Of a stretch of DNA of 64,000 nt, positions 1 through 9,030 are shown one piece after another (position 1 is the stretch's first letter; every line of letters starts with the position of its first letter). Both the position numbers and the translations under genes were made by a program. Source of the DNA: Phytoseiulus persimilis (Eukaryota; Arthropoda; Arachnida; Mesostigmata; Phytoseiidae); assembly GCA_037576195.1 (NCBI GenBank), contig CM075101.1:54126001-54190000 (forward strand), given 5' to 3'. The notes below the pieces were generated by a model. That model was not told the origin of the DNA. It worked only from the letters and a program-made list of their open reading frames with translations, and made no database searches.

Positions 1-606
1 CCCGGAATTATCCCTCCAGAGTTGAAAAGTAATGGCCAGATTAGTCCCGGAATCATCCCTCCAGACTTGAAAAAGTATGATCAGATTCGTCTCGGAATCA
101 TCCCTCCAGACTTGAAAACGTGTGATCAGATTGGTCCCGGAATCACCCCTCCAGAGTTGAAAAGTAATGGCCAGATTAGACCCGGAATCATCCCTCCAGA
201 CTTGAAAAAGTATGATCAGATTCGTCTCGGAACCATCCCTCCAGACTTGAAAACGTATGATCAGACTGGTCCCGGAATCATCCCTCCAGAGTTGAAAAGT
301 AATGGCCGGATTGGTCCCGGAATCATCCCTTCAGACTTGAAAAAGTATGATCAGATTGGTCTCCGAATCACCCCTCCAGACTTGAAAACGTATGATCAGA
401 CTGGTCCCGGAATCATCCCTCCAGAGTTGAAAAGTAATGGCCAGATTAGTCCCGGAATCATCCCTCCAGACTTGAAAAAGTATGATCAGATTGGTCTCCG
501 AATCACCCCTCCAGACTTGAAAACGTATGATCAGACTGGTCCCGGAATCATCCCTCCAGAGTTGAAAAGTAATGGCCAGATTAGTCCCGGAATCATCCCT
601 TCAGAC
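1..606 (+). repeat. 45-bp satellite array, segment 1
   Basis: About 13 tandem copies of a 45-bp monomer run off the left edge of the window and end at the poly(T) of the first LINE. Monomers recur with the cores CCAGACTTGAAAA, TATGATCAG and CCCGGAATCA. Several subtypes alternate, for example GACTTGAAAAAG, GACTTGAAAACG and GAGTTGAAAAGTAATGG. Because 45 is divisible by 3, the array stays open in one frame and gives a fake 15-residue peptide repeat. I see no reason to call it protein-coding. Confidence 0.97.
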
Positions 607-704
607 TTTTTTTTTTTTTTTTTTTGCCATGTGGGAACTTTCCCTCATGTTAATTTATTGTCTGGCACCTTAACGATTACATCAGACCGCTCGTATATGC
701 ATCT

Positions 705-3700
705 TCACAACTCTCGTCTCTCCTTCTCCAGACGTTCTTTCTCGTGGAATATTGCTCCCACCCTTCGAGTTATGTCGTCCCAGTCGTCCCTCGTCTCCTG
801 CATTTTTGAAACCAGCGCGGGGATGTCCCTCACTGACAGCGTGCCTCGCTGCGTCGCGTAGGCAGGGCACACAAGAATTGTGTGTTCGACATCGTCTTTA
901 GCTCCCATATCACAGTATACGCATTCGTCGTTTTCTTTAAGTCCGAATCTTTCTAGGTACTCCCCAAAAGCACCATGTCCCGTGAAAAGTTGTGTGGTGT
1001 AGTAGGTGAGTTCTCCAAACTCCCTTGTGAGCCACTTTCTCACGTCAGGAATGCATTTCCTCGTCCACTCGCCTTTTGGGGACGCTTGCCAGCGGGCCTG
1101 CCACTTACGCAGGGTCTCCTCCCTAAGATCCTCCTCCGTTTGGCTGCTCGGCCCTTCGACTTCTACGTTTTCGGTCCTCCTTCTGTAGATTTCTGCTCGT
1201 TCCTCAGCTAGAAGCGACCATGGTATCGTCTTGGCGAGTACCAGTATCGCTTCGGTAGAAACCGTGCGATAGCTTCGGGTTATTCGAATGCCCATGGTTC
1301 TCTGTGCTCTGTCAAGCGCGGTCTTGTTTGTCTTCTTGGCCAGCGCCCATGGGGCCCACACTGGGGCCGCGTATAGGGCAATGGATTCGGCTACCGTGGC
1401 CAGAGTTCTTCTCTGGGCCTCAGTAGCGCCGTATGTTCTTGGCAGTATGCGTGCAATCTCTGCCGCCGCCTTGATCGCCTTCTCGGTGGCTCTACGTACA
1501 TGCTGGGTGCAAGTGAGCCTCTTCTGTAAAAGGAGGCCCAGGTACTTGACCGTCTTTTTGATCTGAATCTCGTGCCCTTCAAGGAGCAGGCGTGGTGGAC
1601 CGGTCCTTCTTTCGCGTAGCATGACCGCCTCTGACTTAGTTGGCTCAAGCGCGAGCTCATTCTCCCTCATCCATTTAGAGATGATCTCCAGCGATTGGTT
1701 TGCTACCTCTTCAAGCTTTTCAGTCGTTCGTGCCTTCACCCAGAGCGCGAGATCGTCTGCGTACGCGATCGTTTTCGCTCCATCGGGCAGTTCCAATCGT
1801 AGCACATCGTCGTAAGCAATGTTCCATAGTGTGGGGCCCAGGACGGATCCTTGTGGCACCCCGGCGCTCATTTCATACCTCTCACCTTCCCATGTTACCC
1901 ATCGGTCTGAGAGATAAGAGTTTATGACTCTCCTCAAGTAAGGGGAAATCCTTCTCCGCTCTAGACTTCTCAGGATCACCTTCCAGCTCATCGAGTTAAA
2001 GGCGTTTTTGACGTCAAGGAGCACGAGCAAGCAGGTGTTCTCGTACCCCTTCGTGTACTCGGCCGCTGCCTCCTTCATAAGCCATTCCATGGCCATCAAG
2101 GTCGACTTCCCGGAGCGGAAACCGAATTGCCTTTCGGAGAGGCCCTCATTTTCTTCGAGTTCCTCTTGGAGTCGTTTGTTCACTACCGATTCCATGGCCT
2201 TCGCAATCGTGTTGAGGAGGCAAATTGGTCGGTAGGAGTCCTTCTTTCCTTTTGGGATCAGCACAAGTTTCGCTGTCTTCCATGTCTGGGGGAAGGTACC
2301 AGTGGTTAGCATGCTATCGGCCATTTTGGCAACTTGTATAGGCCATCTTTTCATGAGGAGCTTCGTTGCCTCTGGTGGGATGCCATCCGGCCCAGGGGCT
2401 TTTCCGGCTTTCATTTTCTCCGCGGCTGCTACTATTTCGCAGGCTCTTATCCTCGGTATTCCCTCAGGGTCTACCTGTGGCGCCGGTCTTTCGAAGTCTT
2501 CCCTGTTTGGGAAAAGCTCTCGGATAGCCTTTTCCGCTGACGCTCTCGGAATCGGGTGATGTTTGTGCCCAATTTTGCCTCTGATGGCCTTGTAAGGCAG
2601 GCCCCAGATGTCGTTCCGGAGGCTCTCACAGAACTCTCTCCATTTGCTACGTTTGCTCTCGTGTATCTCGTCCTGGTAGGTCCTCTTCGAAGATAAGTAG
2701 GCCCGAAGTGCCTCTTCGTACTTCTGCGGTTCCCCGTCCATCTTCTTACGGGCTCTTACGAATTTTCGTCTTGCCTTGATACATTCTTTTCTCCGCTCCG
2801 CTATACTGCTTGTCCACCAGTAGGCCGGCTTCCGGTTTGCCCGGTTCGGGCGCGCTGGTGGTGCTGAAGCCTCGCATGCTCGGGTGAGCAAGTCATGCAG
2901 GATGTGTTCGTCCAGTTCAAGGTTTTCCTCTTTTATTTTCCGGCAGCTTTCGTCTATGCTTTTGATGAGGTCATTTCTTCTGAGGTTCTGCCCTCGCCAT
3001 ATTCTCTCAGTCGGTCTTTCTACCTTCGTCTGTCCCGTCACTACAAAGAATTCGATATAAAGATGATCGCTGGCGGATTCGTCCGCCTCGTTTACGCGCC
3101 ACTTCGTTATCCGGTCCGGCCGGTTTGTCACTGTCAAGTCGATGAACGACTCGGCAGTGACAGCGTAAGATCTTTGTGGACCCGGGAGCATGGCCTTCCT
3201 GTAGGTCGGCGTCCTCCCGTCGTTCAGTACGATGAGGTCGAGTTCCGCGATCCACTCCTCCATATCTGTGCCTCTCCTGTTTTGTATCGTATTTCCCCAT
3301 GTTTTCGACTTTGCGTTGAAGTCTCCTGCAATGACTTCTGTTTCAGCTTGAGTGGCCCGGATGCGCTGGCCGGCTGTACTCAGGAATCTCTTGAAGTCCA
3401 TCGGGCTTCCCGGGTTCGGTGAGAAATAGCAACTCGCTACCAGGGTTCCGCTGCTCAGGAGCATCATGCTGTTGCCTTTGAAGGTTTCCTTCTTTTCTAT
3501 TCTGTCGGTGGTATTTCGGCCCGTCCACCACAGGGCCGTGTCGCCATCTTCGTCGGCAATCCATCCGTCATCTTTCCTCGAGTTTTCACTCGAGATTCTT
3601 CGATTCGCTTCGTTTATAATACACAGGTGTATATCATCCCGTTTCACTTTCTCTTTCAGCTCGTCATGAGCGTCCCTGCACCTATTTAGGTTGATTTGTA

Positions 3701-3716
3701 GGACTTTGATCATCAT
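705..3716 (-). CDS. LINE ORF2: APE endonuclease and reverse transcriptase (copy 1)
   Basis: The protein has 1003 residues. Its endonuclease would nick the target and its reverse transcriptase would copy the LINE RNA onto the nick. The APE-like domain covers residues 1 to about 225: QINLN near 7, catalytic Glu in INEANR near 36, GDFN at 131-134 and SDH at 216-218. RT spans about 435-720: GPDGIP (442), LIPKG, FGFRSGKST (531), LLDVKNAFNSM, GVPQGSVLGP (619), the YADD active site (652-655) and KYLGLLL. A C-terminal zinc motif follows (C932, C935, H945, C950). I see no RNase H domain. The start overlaps the ORF1 end by 35 bp in another frame, so translation probably depends on reinitiation or a similar coupling. 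No stop or frameshift is present, which suggests a recent insertion. Confidence 0.95.
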   Translation of the reverse strand: MMIKVLQINLNRCRDAHDELKEKVKRDDIHLCIINEANRRISSENSRKDDGWIADEDGDTALWWTGRNTTDRIEKKETFKGNSMMLLSSGTLVASCYFSPNPGSPMDFKRFLSTAGQRIRATQAETEVIAGDFNAKSKTWGNTIQNRRGTDMEEWIAELDLIVLNDGRTPTYRKAMLPGPQRSYAVTAESFIDLTVTNRPDRITKWRVNEADESASDHLYIEFFVVTGQTKVERPTERIWRGQNLRRNDLIKSIDESCRKIKEENLELDEHILHDLLTRACEASAPPARPNRANRKPAYWWTSSIAERRKECIKARRKFVRARKKMDGEPQKYEEALRAYLSSKRTYQDEIHESKRSKWREFCESLRNDIWGLPYKAIRGKIGHKHHPIPRASAEKAIRELFPNREDFERPAPQVDPEGIPRIRACEIVAAAEKMKAGKAPGPDGIPPEATKLLMKRWPIQVAKMADSMLTTGTFPQTWKTAKLVLIPKGKKDSYRPICLLNTIAKAMESVVNKRLQEELEENEGLSERQFGFRSGKSTLMAMEWLMKEAAAEYTKGYENTCLLVLLDVKNAFNSMSWKVILRSLERRRISPYLRRVINSYLSDRWVTWEGERYEMSAGVPQGSVLGPTLWNIAYDDVLRLELPDGAKTIAYADDLALWVKARTTEKLEEVANQSLEIISKWMRENELALEPTKSEAVMLRERRTGPPRLLLEGHEIQIKKTVKYLGLLLQKRLTCTQHVRRATEKAIKAAAEIARILPRTYGATEAQRRTLATVAESIALYAAPVWAPWALAKKTNKTALDRAQRTMGIRITRSYRTVSTEAILVLAKTIPWSLLAEERAEIYRRRTENVEVEGPSSQTEEDLREETLRKWQARWQASPKGEWTRKCIPDVRKWLTREFGELTYYTTQLFTGHGAFGEYLERFGLKENDECVYCDMGAKDDVEHTILVCPAYATQRGTLSVRDIPALVSKMQETRDDWDDITRRVGAIFHEKERLEKERREL

Positions 3717-6102
3717 TGTTTTCTGTGGTTTGTGTTTCTCCCGTTCGTGTCCGATTTCTCCTCTGTCCGACTACCCGCCATCCTTCGCCGTCCTCCTTTG
3801 TGGCGCAGGTGGCTGGCTCGGATTCTGCTTGTTGTACGTGGGTCGGGGCGGGGTTCGTTTGGCTCATCTTGCCAGGCGTGCCCCTGTTTGTTCTCTGCTG
3901 TCTTGCGAGCGCTGTTTTGGCTTTGAGAGCCTCGAGTAGATCTCTGTATTTCGGGCAGTCTCTGGAGTAGCCCGAGTGGCCCTTCTCTTGACAGTTCACA
4001 CAGTGATAGTCCTCTCGGTTTGTTTCGCAGTTCCTGCTTGCATGGCCGGCAAGACCGCATTCGTAGCATTTCTTCTCCTTTTCTTCTTCGAGTTCACATG
4101 TCGTCGAGCGGTGACCGGCTCTCTGGCACTTGAAGCACCTTGGGACTTCGAGCCACTCCTTGACGTGGCAGAGTCTCCACCCGATCTGGACGTTCCGCAT
4201 ATTTAGCAGTCGGTCCGCGTCCTCGTGGTTCATTTTAACCACCGCGATGCGAGTTCCTCTACCGTTCCTCCCTATCTTCTCTGACTTCAGTTGCCCTGGC
4301 TCTTTGCGTCTGAGGGCCTTATTGAGATCCTTCTCGAGCTCCTTTTCGTCGAGGCCTGGCTCCAGGCCTGTGACGAGCACTGCGGCTGGCAGTCGTCGGC
4401 TCTTGATCGCTGTCTCGTATCTCAGCTCTTCGGTGATGAACGCCTGGAGTCGACGCTGTCCTCCGGAGCTTCTTTCCGTTATTTGTAGTTGAACTTCCTG
4501 CCCTGCTTGACGGCAGCCTCGGATCTCGACATCCAGTGCTCTAGGGTCCACTTTTTCTTTTAGGTTCTTCAGCACCTCGGCGAAAGTTTGACCCTCTGCG
4601 CTGATGCTCATAGTTGTCTGGTTTGCCTTCTGTGACCGTTTATTCTTGGGTCGTTCTTCTCCGTTTCTCGCCGTCTTCATCGAGATCTCCGCCACGCCTC
4701 TTGCTTTCAGCCGCGTCCAGCAAGCTTCAGTGATTTTGCGGACTTTCATAACGTCAGCCTTTGCCGGAATCCTTATAAGGGTTTTGTCTCCCTCGTTGAT
4801 CTGCGTTTTGTTCACTTCTCCTATAGCTCTTTGGAGTACCTCCGCGTAGTCCTCTGCTGTTGCTTCCTTCTTCAAACGACCTATGATGAGCGTTCGCCTC
4901 TCCTCCGGTGGCTGTGTGCCCCCCGCTCTCGATAGAACGGGAGATACCACCATGGAGGTGGTGGCGACCTCTCCATCTTCCAGTGTGTCGACTCCCTTTA
5001 CCGCCGGGAAGAATGGGGCTAGCTGGGTTATCACGTTGTCGTCTTTTGAATCCTTGTCCTCTGGACAGTGCAGCAGGATGCGGCACTTCCTGTTGCCGAC
5101 GATTCCAGCTTTGGTGAGCGAGGTCTTTTTGTAGACGCGTTTCGGCCAGTGTTTCCCCGCTAATACGGAGATGTCTTCCGAGGTTTGAAGTAGCTCGATA
5201 GCCTCCAGGATCTCGTTGGCGGCCTTCAGTTCTTCTCCTTCCTTGCGAGCTGCCTGTGTGTTGCTGTCTCCGTCTGTTGCGCTCTCTAGTTTGGCGATCG
5301 TGGCCTCTAGTTCGGCGATCCTTGCGTGGGCGTCGTTTAGCTGCTCGGCGGTCTGCGTCAGCAGGTCCGTTTTCTGTTCCAGTTGCACGTTTAGGTACTC
5401 CAGCTCTTCTAGATATTCGTGCGGCCTGTCGTCGCTGCTGCTGATTTCCTCTATGATGCACTTGGCGGCGGAAGGAATGTCGGTCTCCAGTCGGGTGATT
5501 CCTCCCTGCAGTTGCTGGGTGAGCTGTTTCATCTCCTTTGCCGTAGTCTTGGTCTCGATTGCTTTCATACGGTCAACCTTGTCCTTGATTTCAGTCTTGA
5601 TCTTCTGCCTGATGACGATCGCGAGGTTTTGGAGGAGCTTACCCCTGCTTGCGATTTTTGCTTGCTTCTCCTCTTCGAGTTCCGGCGTATTTTCTCGATG
5701 TCTTTTGAGCGGTCTCGGGGTGCTCGGTTGGGCTCTTTTTTCTGCAGGGCCTTGCTCTTCCGCTCCCCTCTTGTTCTCCGCCTCGCGGGGTTGATTGGGT
5801 CTCGCTGGCTGGAGCGTCGTTACGAAGGTCGCCGCTGCCTCTCCCTCCTTCAGAGTGTCGCTGGTCGAGTCTTCAGTGTCATCCATGCACTCCTGATCGG
5901 GGTCCTGGACTACGGTGCTGGTGGCATCATCCTTCATCGTTTCCCTCTTCTCCGGCGATCTTCCTACTCGCCCTCCCTTCGCGAAGGGGTTGTCGCCGGG
6001 GGCTACCTGGGGTTGGCCGGGACGGCCTGTCGCTGTGGGCAATTCAGCGGTTTGTTCATTCTTGTAACTGTCCATTATAATCTTCTTGTTCTGTGCCGTC
6101 AA
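3682..6102 (-). CDS. LINE ORF1: Gag-like RNA-binding protein with three CCHC knuckles
   Basis: The protein has 806 residues and is expected to coat the LINE RNA and form the RNP. The N-terminal half is charged and low in complexity. A heptad-like, probable coiled-coil stretch lies around residues 165-300. Three CCHC zinc knuckles are visible near the C terminus: C656 to C669, C679 to C692 and C701 to C716. A basic, Gln/Asn/Thr-rich tail follows. Three knuckles in ORF1 are typical of R1, Jockey and I type LINEs. The gene lies directly 5' of ORF2 and overlaps it. It is absent from the second copy except for the last 40 or so codons. Confidence 0.93.
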   Translation of the reverse strand: MTAQNKKIIMDSYKNEQTAELPTATGRPGQPQVAPGDNPFAKGGRVGRSPEKRETMKDDATSTVVQDPDQECMDDTEDSTSDTLKEGEAAATFVTTLQPARPNQPREAENKRGAEEQGPAEKRAQPSTPRPLKRHRENTPELEEEKQAKIASRGKLLQNLAIVIRQKIKTEIKDKVDRMKAIETKTTAKEMKQLTQQLQGGITRLETDIPSAAKCIIEEISSSDDRPHEYLEELEYLNVQLEQKTDLLTQTAEQLNDAHARIAELEATIAKLESATDGDSNTQAARKEGEELKAANEILEAIELLQTSEDISVLAGKHWPKRVYKKTSLTKAGIVGNRKCRILLHCPEDKDSKDDNVITQLAPFFPAVKGVDTLEDGEVATTSMVVSPVLSRAGGTQPPEERRTLIIGRLKKEATAEDYAEVLQRAIGEVNKTQINEGDKTLIRIPAKADVMKVRKITEACWTRLKARGVAEISMKTARNGEERPKNKRSQKANQTTMSISAEGQTFAEVLKNLKEKVDPRALDVEIRGCRQAGQEVQLQITERSSGGQRRLQAFITEELRYETAIKSRRLPAAVLVTGLEPGLDEKELEKDLNKALRRKEPGQLKSEKIGRNGRGTRIAVVKMNHEDADRLLNMRNVQIGWRLCHVKEWLEVPRCFKCQRAGHRSTTCELEEEKEKKCYECGLAGHASRNCETNREDYHCVNCQEKGHSGYSRDCPKYRDLLEALKAKTALARQQRTNRGTPGKMSQTNPAPTHVQQAESEPATCATKEDGEGWRVVGQRRNRTRTGETQTTENNDDQSPTNQPK

Positions 6103-6631
6103 TCTCCCTTATTGTGACGCGGTCCGGTGTCGCTCCCACCTCCTCTCGGCGTTATGATATTGTGGTCTCAGCAGGTCCCCGTGGGCCAGACGGCTAGGGC
6201 AACGCACAGCACGCGTATCGATGATTCCTGCATCTCGCGCCTCAGGGTCCCTTCCGGCCACCAACCGGCACTGAGTTGCTGTTTGCTTTTTTCAGCGCAT
6301 GCGGGGCAGCCAGGTCGGATTGGTTGGATCTACCCGGGCCCGTGTACTATACGCCGGCGCCACCTTGCCCAAGTGGTTTTCCAAGCTGTACCCTCCGTAT
6401 CGCTGTGAGCCACACACAACGCTTTGGTTTGGGGTTTGCTCCACCTTCCCGTTCCACGGTTCGCTCTCGGGCACGTTTGTCATCGCCGCCCCCAAGGAGT
6501 CAGACGCGATGACGTCCTGGTTTTGGTCCGCGCCGGCTATTTTATTTCACCGGTACCCGCCATATCTGGCGGGCCCTCCCCTATCCGCCACCCGGGGACG
6601 CGCTCAGTTGGGGATCCAGAACCCCGCTGAG
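6103..6631 (-). promoter_or_regulatory. 5' UTR and probable internal promoter of the LINE
   Basis: This non-coding stretch of about 530 bp lies between the ORF1 start and the 5' target duplication. LINEs of this type transcribe from an internal promoter within the 5' UTR. No specific promoter motif was identified, so promoter function is inferred from position. Plus-strand ORFs here, including one that fuses with the satellite, are artefacts. Confidence 0.55.
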
Positions 6632-9030
6632 ATCCCTTCAGACTTGAAAAAGTATGATCAGATTGGTCTCGGAATCACCCATCCAGACTTGAAAACGTAT
6701 GATCAGACTGGTCCCGGAATCATCCCTCCAGAGTTGAAAAGTAATGGCCAGATTAGTCCCGGAATCATCCCTTCAGACTTGAAAAAGTATGATCAGATTC
6801 GTCTCGGAATCATCCCTCCAGACTTGAAAACGTGTGATCAGATTGGTCCCGGAATCACCCCTCCAGAGTTGAAAAGTAATGGCCAGATTAGTCCCGGAAT
6901 CATCCCTTCAGACTTGAAAAAGTATGATCAGATTGGTCTCCGAATCACCCCTCCAGACTTGAAAACGTATGATCAGACTGGTCCCGGAATTATCCCTCCA
7001 GAGTTGAAAAGTAATGGCCAGATTAGTCCCGGAACCATCCCTCCAGACTTGAAAAAGTATGATCAGATTCGTCTCGGAATCATCCCTCCAGACTTGAAAA
7101 CGTGTGATCAGATTGGTCCCGGAATCACCCCTCCAGAGTTGAAAAGTAATGGCCAGATTAGACCCGGAATCATCCCTCCAGACTTGAAAAAGTATGATCA
7201 GATTCGTCTCGGAACCATCCCTCCAGACTTGAAAACGTATGATCAGACTGGTCCCGGAATCATCCCTCCAGAGTTGAAAAGTAATGGCCGGATTGGTCCC
7301 GGAATCATCCCTTCAGACTTGAAAAAGTATGATCAGATTGGTCTCCGAATCACCCCTCCAGACTTGAAAACGTATGATCAGACTGGTCCCGGAATCATCC
7401 CTCCAGAGTTGAAAAGTAATGGCCAGATTAGTCCCGGAATCATCCCTCCAGACTTGAAAAAGTATGATCAGATTGGTCTCCGAATCACCCCTCCAGACTT
7501 GAAAACGTATGATCAGACTGGTCCCGGAATCATCCCTCCAGAGTTGAAAAGTAATGGCCAGATTAGTCCCGGAATCATCCCTTCAGACTTGAAAAAGTAT
7601 GATCAGATTGGTCTCGGAATCACCCATCCAGACTTGAAAACGTATGATCAGACTGGTCCCGGAATCATCCCTCCAGAGTTGAAAAGTAATGGCCAGATTA
7701 GTCCCGGAATCATCCCTTCAGACTTGAAAAAGTATGATCAGATTGGTCTCGGAATCACCCATCAAGACTTGAAAACGTATGATCAGACTGGTCCCGGAAT
7801 CATCCCTCCAGAGTTGAAAAGTAATGGCCAGATTAGTCCCGGAATCATCCCTTCAGACTTGAAAAAGTATGATCAGATTGGTCTCGGAATCACCCATCCA
7901 GACTTGAAAACGTATGATCAGACTGGTCCCGGAATCATTCCTCCAGAGTTGAAAAGTAATGGCCAGATTAGTCCCGGAATCATCCCTTCAGACTTGAAAA
8001 AGTATGACCAGATTGGTCTCCGAATCACCCCTCCAGACTTGAAAACGTATGATCAGACTGGTCCCGGAATCATCCCTTCAGACTTGAAAAAGTATGATCA
8101 GATTGGTCCCGGAATCATCCCTTCAGACTTGAAAAAGTATGATCAGATTGGTCTCCGAATCACCCCTCCAGACTTGAAAACGTATGATCAGATTAGTCCC
8201 GGAATCATCCCTCCAGACTTGAAAAAGTATGATCAGATTCGTCTCGGAATCACCCCTCCAGACTTGAAAACGTATGATCAGATTAGTCCCGGAATCATCC
8301 CTCCAGACTTGAAAAAGTATGATCAGATTCGTCTCGGAATCATCCCTTCAGACTTGAAAACGTATGATCAGATTAGTCCCGGAATCATCCCTCCAGACTT
8401 GAAAAAGTATGATCAGATTGGTCTCCGAATCACCCCTCCAGACTTGAAAACGTATGATCAGACTGGTCCCGGAATCATCCCTTCAGACTTGAAAAAGTAT
8501 GATCAGATTGGTCTCCGAATCACCCCTCCAGACTTGAAAACGTATGATCAGATTAGTCCCGGAATCATCCCTTCAGACTTGAAAAAGTATGATCAGATTG
8601 GTCTCCGAATCACCCCTCCAGACTTGAAAACGTATGATCAGATTAGTCCCGGAATCATCCCTCCAGACTTGAAAAAAAATGATCAGATTGGTCTCCGAAT
8701 CACCCCTCCAGACTTGAAAACGTATGATCAGATTGGTCCCGGAATCATCCCTTCAGACTTGAAAAAGTATGATCAGATTGGTCTCCGAATCACCCCTCCA
8801 GACTTGAAAACGTATGATCAGACTGGTCCCGGAATCATCCCTTCAGACTTGAAAAAGTATGATCAGATTGGTCTCCGAATCACCCCTCCAGACTTGAAAA
8901 CGTATGATCAGATTAGTCCCGGAATCATCCCTCCAGACTTGAAAAAGTATGATCAGATTCGTCTCGGAATCACCCCTCCAGACTTGAAAACGTATGATCA
9001 GATTAGTCCCGGAATCATCCCTCCAGACTT
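6632..9030 (+). repeat. 45-bp satellite array, segment 2
   Basis: About 53 tandem 45-bp monomers lie between the two LINE copies. The left end starts with the ATCCCTTCAGAC target duplication of copy 1, and the right end is the CATCCCTCCAGAC target duplication of copy 2 (9016-9028) plus two T residues that may belong to the array. A 720-bp higher-order period (16 monomers) is visible: the sequence at 8941-9028 repeats that at 8221-8308. Rare variants such as GGAATCATTCC near 7932 recur at about 17621, showing long-range block duplication. Confidence 0.97.

Larger units (their letters stand above)
609..6631 (-). mobile_element. Full-length R1-clade non-LTR retrotransposon (copy 1)
   Basis: This is a complete LINE in minus orientation inside the satellite. 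On its own strand the order is 5' UTR of about 530 bp (6631-6103), ORF1 (6102-3682), ORF2 (3716-705), a short 3' UTR with AATAAA (plus-strand TTTATT at 654-659) and a poly(A) tail read as T at 607-625. It is flanked by a 12-bp target duplication, ATCCCTTCAGAC, at 595-606 and 6632-6643. Two T residues after it are shared with the tail, so the boundary is ambiguous by 2 bp. R1-clade placement rests on ORF1 with three CCHC knuckles, an APE-type endonuclease plus RT, no RNase H domain, and a C-terminal CCHC motif. Both ORFs are open, so the copy may be competent. Confidence 0.93.

Noticed and set aside
2895-3422. Plus-strand ORFs of up to 175 codons opposite LINE ORF2, repeated at 11316-11843
   Set aside because: They are shadows of the strongly supported minus-strand ORF2.
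5216-6117. Plus-strand ORFs of 192 and 232 codons opposite LINE ORF1
   Set aside because: They are antisense to the ORF1 zinc-knuckle protein, which has clear domains on the minus strand.
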